From Streptomyces tuirus (GTDB lineage: Bacteria > Actinomycetota > Actinomycetes > Streptomycetales > Streptomycetaceae): a stretch of 64,000 nt of DNA. The stretch lies in assembly GCA_018195615.1 (NCBI GenBank), contig JAGTPG010000002.1:1550001-1614000 (forward strand). Direction: 5' to 3'. Shown here in pieces: positions 1 to 8,648 of this stretch. The notes under the pieces are model-generated. The model made no database searches, was not told where the DNA came from, and worked only from the letters and a program-made list of their open reading frames with translations. The translations under genes were made by a program, and so were the position numbers. How positions within the stretch are numbered: position 1 is the stretch's first letter; every line of letters starts with the position of its first letter.

Positions 1-1163
1 CGCTCCAGCTCCTTGAACTCCGCGGCGGTCTCGGAACCGTAGCGGTCGCTCGTGTACCAGAAGGTGAGCGGGACCCGCCGGTTGATGCCCGCGTCGGTGA
101 GGATCTTGCGGGCCTTGGCCACGTCCGGGTCGCCGTAGTCGTCGAAGAAGCCCGTGGTGTGGCCCGTGAGGCCCTTGGGGACCATGGAGTACAGCGGGTC
201 GACGGTGTCCTTGTAGACCTTGTGCGCGATCGCCGCCCGGTCGACGACCTGCGCGATGGCCTGGCGCACGGCCTTCCGGTTGGCCCAGGGGTCCTTCGGG
301 TTGAACACCAGGTAGTTGATGTCGGTGCCGGTGCCCTCGACGAGCTGGATCTCCTGCTCCTTGCTGCCCTGGAGCTCGACGACGTCGCCGGCGGCCAGAC
401 CGCGGTAGGTGACGTCGATCTGCTCGTCCCGCAGGGCCTTGACCATGGCGCCGGAGTCCTGGAAGTAGCGGATGGTGACCGCGTCGTTCTGGCGCTTCGC
501 GAAGCCCTTGTAGGAGTCGTTGCGGACGAGGACGGCCTCCTTGCCGTCGTTGTACGAGTCCAGGCTGTACGGCCCGGAACCGACGACGTCGTTGCCCTTG
601 CGCAGGGAGTTCTCCGGGTAGGCGTCCGGGTCGACGATCGACATGGCGGGCGTGGCGAGCACGAACGGGAAGGTGGCGTCGGGCTTGTTGAGGTGGAAGA
701 TCACCTCGCGGTCGTTCGGCGCCTGGACCCGCTCGAGGCTGCCCAGCAGACCGGCGGGGCCGCCGTTGACGTTGATCTTGCGGATCCGGTCGAAGGAGTA
801 CTTCACGGCCTGGGCGTCGAGCGCGTTCCCGTTGGAGAACTTCAGTCCCTCGCGCAGCTCACAGCGGTACACCTGGTTCGAGGAGTCACTGAAGCCGCAC
901 TGCTCGGCGGCGTCCGGCTGCGGCTCGGACGAGCCGGTCGGATAGCTCAGGAGCGTCTGGTAGATGTTGCGGAACAGCTCCCAGGAGCTGTCCCAGGAGG
1001 CAGCAGGGTCGAGCGTGCTGGGAGCACTGGTGGTGCCCACGACGATCGGCCCTTCGTCCTCCGGAGTGTCGGAGGACAGCACTCCGCATCCAGCGACCAG
1101 GGACGATATGGACGCGATGGCCGCCACCCGCCGCAGGCATCGGTTCCGGTTGAACACGCGCAC
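1..1163 (-). CDS. Oligopeptide/dipeptide ABC transporter substrate-binding lipoprotein (3' end beyond window)
   Basis: Family 5 solute-binding protein that would capture peptides or other small solutes outside the membrane for an ABC importer. The GTG start gives a basic N-terminus, a hydrophobic stretch and a lipobox-like SLVAGC, so it should be a lipoprotein. After it comes the family opening VVGTTSAPSTLDPA and then a long region typical of DppA/OppA proteins. The last visible codons, near position 1, are still inside the C-terminal lobe, so roughly a quarter of the gene is missing. The permease and ATPase genes would lie to the left. Substrate cannot be told. Confidence 0.85.
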   Translation of the reverse strand, partial: MRVFNRNRCLRRVAAIASISSLVAGCGVLSSDTPEDEGPIVVGTTSAPSTLDPAASWDSSWELFRNIYQTLLSYPTGSSEPQPDAAEQCGFSDSSNQVYRCELREGLKFSNGNALDAQAVKYSFDRIRKINVNGGPAGLLGSLERVQAPNDREVIFHLNKPDATFPFVLATPAMSIVDPDAYPENSLRKGNDVVGSGPYSLDSYNDGKEAVLVRNDSYKGFAKRQNDAVTIRYFQDSGAMVKALRDEQIDVTYRGLAAGDVVELQGSKEQEIQLVEGTGTDINYLVFNPKDPWANRKAVRQAIAQVVDRAAIAHKVYKDTVDPLYSMVPKGLTGHTTGFFDDYGDPDVAKARKILTDAGINRRVPLTFWYTSDRYGSETAAEFKELE

Positions 1164-1297
1164 GCTCCTCGATCTGCCATACCAAGGGTCGGCAGACCAT
1201 ACCGCAGTGCTGTGCCCGCTGACTCTCCCCGGGACATGACTCCTTGATCACTAAACCTTTGACGACGTTGTCATCGCCTTTTGCGTCACCTTTGCGT

Positions 1298-1335
1298 CGG
1301 CACGGGCGCCGCTTGCCCGAAGGGCGCCCGTGCCG
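1298..1335. terminator. Strong hairpin between the SBP gene and the SDR operon
   Basis: A 13-bp perfect inverted repeat (1298-1310 against 1323-1335, arm CGGCACGGGCGCC) with a 12-nt loop sits directly downstream of the SDR stop codon at 1347. It probably ends transcription of the leftward SDR/fabG pair. There is no U-run, as is common for Streptomyces terminators. Confidence 0.65.
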
Positions 1336-1346
1336 ATCCGCGTACG

Positions 1347-2105
1347 TCAGCCCGTGCCGGCGTTGAGGAAGATTCCGCCGTCCACGACGAGCGTCTGACC
1401 GGTGACCCAGTCGGACTGCTCGGAGGTGAGGAACGCGGCCGCGCCGCCGATGTCGGAGGGCACGCCGAGCCGGCCCAGCGGGTAGGCGGCGGCCGCCTCC
1501 GCCTCCCGGCCCTCGTACAGGGCCTGGGCGAACTTGGTCTTCACGACGGCCGGGGCGATGGCGTTGACCCGCACCCGGGGCGCGTACTCGTGCGCGAGCT
1601 GCACCGTCAGGTTGATCATCGCCGCCTTGCTGACACCGTACGCGCCGATGAACGGCGAGGGCGACAGCCCCGCGACGGAGGCGATGTTGACGATGGCGCC
1701 GCCGTTGTCCTTCTGCCAGGCGTGCCAGGTCTTCTGCGCGAAGCCGAGCGCGGAGATCACGTTGGTCTCGAAGACCTTGCGCGCGACGTTCAGGTCGAGG
1801 TCGGCGATCGGCCCGAACACCGGGTTCGTGCCGGCGTTGTTGACCAGGAAGTCGAGGCGGCCGAAGGCCTCCATCGTGCGCTCGACGGCGATGGCCTGGT
1901 GGGCCTCGTCGTGCGCCTTGCCCGCGACGTAGATCGCGCGCTCGGCACCGAGCTGCTCGACGGCCTCCTTGAGGGCGTCCTCGTTGCGGCCGGTGATGCA
2001 CACGCGGTCGCCGCGCGCCACGAGCGCCTCGGCGACGCCGTAGCCGATGCCGCGGCTGGCGCCCGTGACCAGGGCGACCTTGCCGGAAAGCTCCACTGAA
2101 GTCAT
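1347..2105 (-). CDS. SDR family NAD(P)-dependent oxidoreductase
   Basis: Classical short-chain dehydrogenase of 252 residues. Visible motifs: cofactor loop TGASRGIGYG near residue 15, NNAG near 90, catalytic Ser in NIASVAG followed by the YGVSK Tyr-Lys pair, and a C-terminal GQTLVVDGG. The ATG start at 2105 lies 11 nt beyond the fabG stop, so the two genes form a tight leftward operon. Close relatives are annotated as 3-oxoacyl-ACP reductase-like or alcohol/steroid dehydrogenases. The substrate is not readable, and a role in beta-oxidation or fatty-acid modification is inferred only from the neighbour. Confidence 0.88.
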   Translation of the reverse strand: MTSVELSGKVALVTGASRGIGYGVAEALVARGDRVCITGRNEDALKEAVEQLGAERAIYVAGKAHDEAHQAIAVERTMEAFGRLDFLVNNAGTNPVFGPIADLDLNVARKVFETNVISALGFAQKTWHAWQKDNGGAIVNIASVAGLSPSPFIGAYGVSKAAMINLTVQLAHEYAPRVRVNAIAPAVVKTKFAQALYEGREAEAAAAYPLGRLGVPSDIGGAAAFLTSEQSDWVTGQTLVVDGGIFLNAGTG

Positions 2106-2116
2106 GTTCCCCGTCC

Positions 2117-2878
2117 CTAGTCGAGCGGTCCGCCGGCCACGTACAGCACCTGGCCGGAGACGAACCCGGCCGCCTCGCCCGTGAAGAAGGCGATGGCGTT
2201 GGCGATGTCCTCGGGCTCGCCGACCCGGGCCACCGGGATCTGGGTGGCGGCCGCGGCCTTGAAGTCCTCGAAGCCCATGCCGACGCGCTCGGCGGTGGCC
2301 TTGGTCATCTCGGTGGCGATGAAGCCGGGGGCGACGGCGTTGGCGGTGATGCCGAACTTGCCGAGCTCCTTGGCGAGGGTCTTGGTGAAGCCCTGCAGAC
2401 CGGCCTTGGCCGCCGAGTAGTTGACCTGGCCGCGGTTGCCCAGCGCCGAGGACGACGAGAGGTTGACGATTCGCCCGTATCCCGCGTCGACCATGTGCTT
2501 CTGGCACGCCTTGGACATCAGGAAGGCGCCGCGCAGGTGCACGTTCATGACGGTGTCCCAGTCGGAGACGCTCATCTTGAACAGCAGGTTGTCACGCAGC
2601 ACGCCCGCGTTGTTGACCAGGACGGTCGGCGCGCCGAGCTCCTCGGCGATGCGCGCGACGGCCGCCTCGACCTGCGCCTCGTCGGAGACGTCGCAGCCGA
2701 CCGCGACGGCCTTGCCGCCGGCGGCGGTGATCTTCTCGACGGTGTCCTTGCAGGCCGCCTCGTCGAGGTCGAGCACGGCGACGGCGTGGCCCTCGGCGGC
2801 CAGGCGTACGGCGGTGGCGGCGCCGATCCCGCGCGCGGCACCGGTGACGACGGCGACCCGCTGCTCAGTGGTGGACAT
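2117..2878 (-). CDS. fabG: FabG-like 3-oxoacyl-ACP reductase (SDR)
   Basis: A 253-residue SDR reducing a 3-oxoacyl thioester to the 3-hydroxy form with NADPH. It has TGAARGIGAA near residue 13, LVNNAG near 87, the catalytic Ser in NLSSSSALG, the YSAAK Tyr-Lys pair and the PGFIATEM segment typical of FabG. It is the first gene of a two-SDR operon read leftward. In Streptomyces, FabG paralogues like this also serve acyl-CoA metabolism, so the gene symbol marks the family and not a proven essential FAS role. Confidence 0.85.
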   Translation of the reverse strand: MSTTEQRVAVVTGAARGIGAATAVRLAAEGHAVAVLDLDEAACKDTVEKITAAGGKAVAVGCDVSDEAQVEAAVARIAEELGAPTVLVNNAGVLRDNLLFKMSVSDWDTVMNVHLRGAFLMSKACQKHMVDAGYGRIVNLSSSSALGNRGQVNYSAAKAGLQGFTKTLAKELGKFGITANAVAPGFIATEMTKATAERVGMGFEDFKAAAATQIPVARVGEPEDIANAIAFFTGEAAGFVSGQVLYVAGGPLD

Positions 2879-2897
2879 GGCTGCTTCTCCTCAGGTG

Positions 2898-2907
2898 AGC
2901 GACCGCT
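2898..2907. promoter_or_regulatory. Possible operator upstream of fabG-like operon
   Basis: A small inverted repeat AGCG-AC-CGCT sits 20 nt upstream of the fabG-like start, inside GCGACCGCTTAGTA. From memory, similar half-sites occur upstream of acyl-CoA metabolism genes under TetR-family control. That link is a guess. Confidence 0.3.
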
Positions 2908-3139
2908 TAGTACCTTCAGTGGGTGTGACGCTAGAAGCCCTGGCACGCGGTGTCAACGGCAGGGCGCGGCATGTGATCCATTACCCGGGCCCACGATGCG
3001 CGGCAGGACACGCTCGTCCCCGCCCGACCCCGCCGAGCCGCCCCCGGCCACCCGATCGGACCACGGCGACCGCGCCCCCGCCCCCTCCACGCCTAGCGTC
3101 GAAGCGCGAGCCACCCCTGGCCGGAGAAGGAGGCACTCC

Positions 3140-3628
3140 ATGCGCCCTCGCGCCGGCGCCATCGGCATGCTGTTCGCGATCGCCGCGATCGTGCCGCTGG
3201 CCGACCCCGCTCATGCCCAGACCGACCGGAACTGCGGCGACTTCGCCTTCCAGGAGGACGCACAGGCCGCTCTCGACGCGGATCCGAGCGATCCCGACAG
3301 GCTCGACGAGGACCAGGGCCCCGACGACGGCGTCGCGTGCGAGGCGCTGCCCCGCGTGGGCAGTGGTGTCATCTCCCCCGTCCCCGCTCGCCCGTCCGCG
3401 CCCGTCACCACCACGCCCGTCGCCACGCCCACCACCACACCCACGGTCACACCTACTGCCACACCTACTGCCACACCCACCACCGCCCCGCCCCGGGGCG
3501 TGCGAGGCGGGCTGGGGGGCACGGGGGTCTCGGGGCCGAGCGGCTGGGACGTCGGCATCGGTCTGACCTTCGTGGTGGGCGCCGTGCTCAGCGCCGGCTA
3601 CCTGGTGAAACGCCGCCGCCGGCCCTGA
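3140..3628 (+). CDS. Secreted/membrane-anchored excalibur calcium-binding domain protein
   Basis: Small cell-surface protein of 162 residues. The signal peptide spans about residues 1-27 (ending AHA). It is followed by an excalibur domain whose core is DNCGDF-like at the start and an acidic DPDRLDEDQGPDDGVACE stretch resembling a Dx-DxDGxxCE calcium loop. Next come a Thr-Pro rich linker (repeated TPT units, encoded by CACACC-type repeats at about 3418-3480), a Gly-rich stretch, a transmembrane helix and a KRRRR stop-transfer tail. RBS GGAGG precedes the ATG. It stands alone between convergent and divergent neighbours. Function unknown. Confidence 0.85.
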   Translation: MRPRAGAIGMLFAIAAIVPLADPAHAQTDRNCGDFAFQEDAQAALDADPSDPDRLDEDQGPDDGVACEALPRVGSGVISPVPARPSAPVTTTPVATPTTTPTVTPTATPTATPTTAPPRGVRGGLGGTGVSGPSGWDVGIGLTFVVGAVLSAGYLVKRRRRP

Positions 3629-3652
3629 GGGCCTGGCTCGGCCTGTGATCCC

Positions 3653-4066
3653 TCACCTCACCAGGAGGTCGAGCAACCGCTCGGTCTCCGCCGCCGGATC
3701 CGTCGTCAGCCCGGTGTGCACCGGCCCGGGCTGGACGATCGTCGAGCGGGGGGCGACGAGCCAGCGGAAGCGGCGGCCAGGGTCGTCGCCCGCCGCCTGA
3801 CCGGCCGCGGTGCCGCCCGCGCAGACGCCTTCCACGGCCCGTAGGGCGGCATGGACGCCGGCCACGTCCGCCTGCGGGTCGAGGGCCAGCAGGCGTGCCT
3901 CGTCGAGGTGGGTGCGGGCGCCGACGTAGGACTCGGCGCGGCAGTAGACCAGCACCCCGGCGTTGATGCACTCGCCGCGTTCGACGCGCGGGACGACGCG
4001 CAGGACGGCGTACTCGTAGACCTGGCGGTCCCGCGGCCCGCCCTTGATGATGTGCCGGTCGCTCAC
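3653..4066 (-). CDS. DUF3037 domain-containing protein
   Basis: A 137-residue protein recognisable as DUF3037 by its opening (EYAVLRVVPRVERGE, then INAGVLVYC) and by the later RFRWLVAPRSTIVQPGPVHTG segment. The GTG start overlaps the stop of the HipA-like gene by four bases (GTGA), so the two are translationally coupled. This DUF3037/HipA pairing is common in actinomycetes. The biochemical role of DUF3037 is unknown. Confidence 0.85.
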   Translation of the reverse strand: MSDRHIIKGGPRDRQVYEYAVLRVVPRVERGECINAGVLVYCRAESYVGARTHLDEARLLALDPQADVAGVHAALRAVEGVCAGGTAAGQAAGDDPGRRFRWLVAPRSTIVQPGPVHTGLTTDPAAETERLLDLLVR

Positions 4067-4818
4067 TTGATCCCCTGGATACGGTCGTGGATGCCGGCGG
4101 CCCGTGCGAGCAGCGGCCGCGCGTAGGACCGCCTCAGGTCGTCCGGTGTGTCGAAGCCGGGCTCGCCCGTCAGCCAGGCGTCCGGGATCCGGGCCGTGAC
4201 GTCGGCGAGCAGTTCCTCGGTGACCAGCGGCGCCAACGCGGCCGCCGCGGCGGCGACATCGGGACCGAAATTCGCCAGGGCGTGGTCGGAGGCGTCGTAC
4301 GGGCGGACCGCGGAGGCCTCGGCGCCGGGCCAGTTGTGGTGCCAGATCATGGTCGCGCCGTGGTCGACGAGCCACAACTCGCCCCGCCACACCAGCAGGT
4401 TTGGGTTGCGCCAGGACCGGTCGACGTTGTTGACCAGCGCGTCGAACCAGACGATCCGCCCGGCCTCCTCGGGGCTCACCGGGAATGCCAGCGGGTCGAA
4501 GCCGAGGGCGCCGGAGAGGAAGTCCATGCCGAGGTTGGTGCCGCCGCTGGACCTGAGCAGGTTCTGCACCTCCTGGTCGGGCTCGGCGAGCCCCAGCTCC
4601 GGGTCGAGCTCGACGGTGACCAGGCGCGGCACCCGCAGCCCCAGCCTGCGGGCGAGTTCCCCGCAGACCACCTCGGCGACGAGCGTCTTGCGGCCCTGCC
4701 CCGCGCCGGTGAACTTCAGGACGTACGTCCCGAAGTCGTCGGCCTCGACGAGTCCCGGCAGCGAGCCGCCCTCACGCAGGGGCGCGATGTAGCGGGTCGC
4801 GGTGACCTCTTTCAGCAT
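4063..4818 (-). CDS. HipA family kinase-like protein
   Basis: A 251-residue HipA-fold protein (Ser/Thr-kinase-like). Visible features are the nucleotide-binding lobe (FGTYVLKFTGAGQGRKTLVAE with a conserved Lys), DALVNNVDRSWRNPNLL as catalytic loop, and WLVDHGATM supplying the metal-binding Asp. It is shorter than E. coli HipA and has no HipB partner, so a toxin role is doubtful. It forms an operon with DUF3037. The first 25 codons are special: a diverged second copy of them lies at 38186-38256, and a broken integrase gene ends just upstream. This suggests an island inserted at this gene and left it with a replacement 5' end. Confidence 0.85.
   Translation of the reverse strand: MLKEVTATRYIAPLREGGSLPGLVEADDFGTYVLKFTGAGQGRKTLVAEVVCGELARRLGLRVPRLVTVELDPELGLAEPDQEVQNLLRSSGGTNLGMDFLSGALGFDPLAFPVSPEEAGRIVWFDALVNNVDRSWRNPNLLVWRGELWLVDHGATMIWHHNWPGAEASAVRPYDASDHALANFGPDVAAAAAALAPLVTEELLADVTARIPDAWLTGEPGFDTPDDLRRSYARPLLARAAGIHDRIQGIK
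4754..4789. repeat. Direct repeat copy 1, inside hipA 5' region (candidate att site)
   Basis: These 36 bases are identical, in the same orientation, to 38192-38227. Beyond the right edge the two copies stay similar but diverged down to the hipA start codon. With the integrase remnant beside it, this is a candidate attachment core bracketing a 33.4-kb island. Confidence 0.6.
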
Positions 4819-4838
4819 TTCCTAGGCCATCCGTCTCT

Positions 4839-5189
4839 TCAGCCATGAAATCCACAATCGACTGCGGAGGGGTGCAGCAGCGGGATCCGCCCGTCAACGG
4901 CCCTGCAGTCCGTCGATGGCGCTGCGCCCCTTGCTTCCGGCTTCCGGCATGAAGTGAGCATAGTAACCGAGGGTGATCGCGGGAGAGGAGTGCCCAAGCC
5001 AGCCGCCAAGGTCACGACAGACTCTCCAGCCTCAAGCATGATCGAGGCGTAGGTGTGCCGCAGCACGTGGAAGCAATCCTTCGGAGCCGCCGCCCACTGC
5101 CAGGGTTTCGCGTCCTCGGCGCGCGGCGGGATGACGCCGGCCTCGGCCAACACGGGCTTCCCGGTGTAGGTGTTCCACGTGTTCACCGC
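4839..5189 (-). pseudogene. Tyrosine recombinase (integrase), C-terminal remnant
   Basis: Only the last 115 or so codons of a phage/ICE-type tyrosine integrase survive. The catalytic Arg box appears as HVLRHTYASIML, then after a one-base loss near 5000 the other frame continues WLGHSSPAITLGYYAHF (LGH box plus nucleophile Tyr) and ends at a normal SAIDGLQGR-stop at about 4907. The 5' part is replaced by IS701 sequence from about 5190. The gene ends close to the hipA start, the usual position of an integrase beside its attachment site. It cannot be functional as it stands. Confidence 0.75.
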
Positions 5190-5690
5190 GACGGCGTTGC
5201 CGAATCGTGTGGTGTTCCGCGCGGATGCCCTGGCAACAAAGCTGCCGAAACGGGCCTGGCAGAAGCGCTCGGCCGGCGCGAAGGGGCACCGCTTCTACGA
5301 CTGGGCGGTCATCGACCTGCCCGACCCCGGCCCGGGCCACCACCAACTGCTGATCCGCCGCAACCGCGCCACCGGCGAACTCGCCTACTACCGCTGCTTC
5401 TCACCTCGGCCGGTGCCGCTGACCGGGATGGTTCGTGTCGCCGGATCCAGATGGCGGGCGGAAGAGACCTTCCAGACAGGGAAAGGGCTGGCCGGACTCG
5501 ACGAGCACCAGGTCCGCCGCTATCCCTCCTGGAGCCGCTGGGCCAGCCTCGCCATGCTCGCCCACGCCTTCCTCGCCGTCGTGCGTGCCGACGAACACAC
5601 CCGCCATCCCGGACCGACCGACCTGGTCCCGCTGCCCTGAAACGAGATCCAGAGCCTGTTCATCAGACTCGTCGTCCAGCCGGTCAACCA
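5190..5690 (+). pseudogene. IS701-family transposase, C-terminal remnant
   Basis: The frame reads WAVIDLPDPGPG, then RWRAEETFQTGKGLAGLDEH (the conserved E of the DDE triad region) and WASLAMLAHAFLAV, all typical of IS701-family transposases in Streptomyces. The N-terminal half is missing and an in-frame TGA at 5638 precedes the usual NEI-LFxxLVV segment. The left end abuts the integrase remnant and the right end abuts a metallophosphoesterase tail. Confidence 0.7.
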
Positions 5691-5922
5691 TTTCCCGCTC
5701 GTCCGACAGCCCACCGACGTGCTGTGGCATCAGGAGTTCGCACAATGGTGCGGGACGGTGCACACGGCTGACTGGCACACGCGGTTCCGGGCCGCGGCCG
5801 TCGTCTACGGGCACCTGCACATTCCGCGCAACACACACTACGACGGCATCCGTTTCGAAGAGGTCTCCCTGGGCTGTCCGCGGGAGTGGCGCAACCGCTC
5901 TGCTTCCTTCGCCCGCGCGTGA
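5690..5922 (+). pseudogene. Metallophosphoesterase, C-terminal fragment
   Basis: In frame with the preceding transposase remnant, the sequence changes to RQPTDVLWHQEFAQWCGT, then AAAVVYGHLHIPRNTHYDG and FEEVSLGCPREW. This is the end of a calcineurin-like phosphoesterase, with the GHLH metal-binding motif. Genes of this type often sit near phosphopantetheinyl transferases in Streptomyces. Only about 77 codons remain. The stop is one base from the penicillin-acylase stop on the other strand. Confidence 0.65.
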
Positions 5923-8635
5923 TCACGGGCTCAAAGTGAGCCGGTGGTCCGCGGCCGACTCCACATCCCGTCGTGTCCATCGCATCGGCAGATCCCTTCC
6001 GGTCCGCCACAGGGGAGTTGGTCGTCGTAGTCGTCGTGGAAGGCGTGGCCGGAGTTCCCAGCCGTCTGAACCCAACGCGAGCCGCCGAAATCGGCGAGGT
6101 CTGTGATCATCCGCAGGCTGGGGGCGATCCCGACTTCGTAGCCCTCGCCCGCGTTCCAGCTCGTGGCATTCACGGCGTCGGTGCCGCCCGCGATTCCCTG
6201 CACGCGGCGGTTGAACAGGTCCTCGATGGGCGCGATGCCGGACTCTCCCGGTCCGCTGCCACGCAGCGTGAGCGTGTGCAGGTCGCCCCAGCGCCAGTCG
6301 GCCGGGTCGCGTCCCAGCCGGTCGGTGAGCTCGGCCGCGGCATCGCGCATGGCAGCGCCGAGGATGTCGTTCTCCGACTCGACTCGCCCGGTCCCCTTGG
6401 CGTCCCACCACGGCGACGTGGGCTCCTTCAGCAGGTGCCGCACGACCTCCCACCAGCGGTCGCCGCCGGTCGGCCGGCGGTCGGCCGGCAGCTCGTCGAA
6501 GGTGCGTTCCAGCAGGTGCCGCCAGGTGGCGTTGTAGAAGGCCGCGGCAGCCGAGTCGGCGCCCTGACGGAAGTCCCAGCGCCGCAACAGCTCCCGTGCC
6601 TTTGCGGCGGTGGTGTCGTCGCCGAGGGGCACTTCGAGCAGGTGCGGCACCAACGCGGCAGCGCCGGCGTCCCGGTCGTCGACCTGGATCTGACGCATGC
6701 TCGCGACATCGAGCCTGCCGCGCGCGGGTTTCCCGGCGAGCAGGTCGTGGATCCGCCGGGCGCGATAGCCGTAGTTCCAGTCGTCGGTGAGGTGGCGTGG
6801 ATAGGAAGGGCCGGCCGAGGGCTGATTGGCGGAGACGATGACACCGTCCGGCGGGTCGTACAGGCTGGGCAGCTCCTTCGCCGGGATGGTCCCCTTCCAG
6901 TCGTAGGCGGGATCCCAGCCGGGCACCGGCCAATCGCCGTCACCCTTGGAGCGGATCGGGATCCGGCCCGCCGCGCGGTAGCCGATATGGCCGTCCACGT
7001 CGGCGTAGAGGACGTTCTGGGCCGGCTCGTCGAAGCGCGCCACCGCGGCGCTGAAGTCCTTCCAGCCGGTGGACCGGTTGACCGCGAAGAGCGCGTCCAT
7101 GGTGCGGCTCGGTTCGAAGCCGGTCCAGCGCAGCGCGACGGCGTACGGCAGCCGCGCCGCCTGCGCGGGCACACCGGGCCGGGCCGCGTCGAGGCGCTGC
7201 TTCTCCTTCCCGGGTGGGACGGTCTGCCGGGGTGCGCCCGAAGCGTCCATCGGGGGCTGCGCCGCCACCTGCAGCAGTTCGGACATGCGGTCGGACAGGA
7301 GCGGGCCGTGTTCGGTGGCGCGCACCGTGATGGGTACCCGTTTCCCGCCGAGCACTTTGATGACCTCGGTCCGGGTCCGCAGCTTGCGCCAGGCCGAGCC
7401 GTCGAGGTATTTGCCGCGCCGGACCTTCTCCAGATACAGGTCGGTGACGTCGGCGGGCAGGTTGGTCAGCCCCCAGGCGACGCGGTCGTTGTGGCCGATG
7501 ACCACCCCGGGAATCCCGGGCAGCGAGGCGCCCTCGACGTTCTGCGAGCAGGTGCAGTGCAAGCCGATCTGATACCAGGGGCCGGGCAGCGTCGACCGCA
7601 GGTGCGGGTCATTGGCGAGCAGCGGCTTTCCCGACGCCGTCCGGGATCCGCTGACGACCCAGCCGTTGGAGCCTACGGAGGCAGGCTCGGCCTCGGGACG
7701 CAGGCCGAGCGAGTCCATCCCTTCGCCGATCGAGCGCAGCGCCGGCGCCATTCGGCCCCACTCCTCATCCGAAGGGGCACTCTCGCCGTGAGCGGCGCGC
7801 TCCGGGGCGGGGCCTGCGGTGAACTCGCCCTTGACAACTGCACCGCCGTCGACGACGGGCGGATTCGACGTATAGGGATACGGCGGATAGAGCTGCGCGA
7901 TCTGCTGTCGGCTCATCCCGTGCGCGAGCATGAGCGTTCGCTCGATCTCGGAGTCCATGTTGCCCAGCAGTTCCCAGGACAGCGCCTTGAACCAGGCCAG
8001 TGAGTCCACCGGATTCCACCGTTCCACGTTGTACGTGGAGTTCTGCAGGCCGAGGACGGTGTATTCCATGCTTTTCGCGCCCGAGGACGACGCCCCGCCC
8101 GCGCGGCGATCCAGGCGTTGACCCCGTCGGCGTAGGCGCGCAGGAATCGCTTGGCGGAGGGCGAGAGCAGCTTCCACTCCCGCTCGGCCACCCGCCGCCA
8201 GCCGAGGGTACGCAGGAAGGCGTCCTGCGCGACCGCCGGTTCACCGAGCATCTCGGCCAGCCGGCCCGAGGTGAGGTGGCGGTGGTAGTCCATTTGCCAG
8301 AAGCGGTCCTGGGCGGACACATAGCCCTGGGCTCGGTACAGGTCCGTCATCGAATCGGCGTACACCTGCGCTATGCCTTGAGCGTCGCGGTAGACCATGA
8401 CGTCCGCCGACAGCCCGGGCAGTGCGACCCGCCCGGAGTACTGCGGCAGGCTTCGGCGCACCGACCACACCGCCAGCAGCGAAGCCGTCAGGGCGAAGAC
8501 CACCACGAGACAACCGGTCCACAGCGCAGCTCTGCCCGACCGCCGCGCCCGCCCTGGCGGCCGGTAGGGCGCCGGGGCGAACTCCTCAGCGTCCGCCGCG
8601 TCGCCGGGGATGCCGTGCTCGGTCGCGGATACCAT
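5923..8635 (-). CDS. Membrane-anchored penicillin acylase family N-terminal nucleophile hydrolase (two frameshifts)
   Basis: Restored length is 904 residues (2713 nt plus two lost bases). Order: cytoplasmic basic tail, one transmembrane helix at about residues 39-60, alpha-subunit region (VYADSMTDLYRAQGY, QDRFWQMD), spacer, then the beta subunit opening at SNGWVVSG near residue 324. That Ser would be the autocatalytically exposed nucleophile. HNDRVAWGLTNL and the C-terminal GNSGHAF follow. Breaks lie near 8090 and near 6015. It is the last gene of the leftward operon, 13 nt after the MppP-like gene. The family hydrolyses amides of acylated amines. Here it could trim a protecting acyl group outside the cell or form an amide bond; which one is unknown. 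Confidence 0.82.
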
Positions 8636-8648
8636 CGCCGCTCCTCGC

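Noticed and set aside
3418..3480. Short tandem CACACC-type repeats resembling a repeat array
   Set aside because: They encode the Thr-Pro linker of the excalibur protein; repeats are too short and spacer-less for CRISPR.
4063..4818. HipBA toxin-antitoxin system
   Set aside because: There is no HipB-type DNA-binding partner; the HipA-like protein is short and paired with DUF3037, a common actinomycete arrangement with no known toxin role.
5973..8003. A 676-codon plus-strand frame opposite the penicillin acylase gene
   Set aside because: Antisense by-product of high GC at third codon positions; the minus-strand frame has the Ntn-hydrolase motifs.
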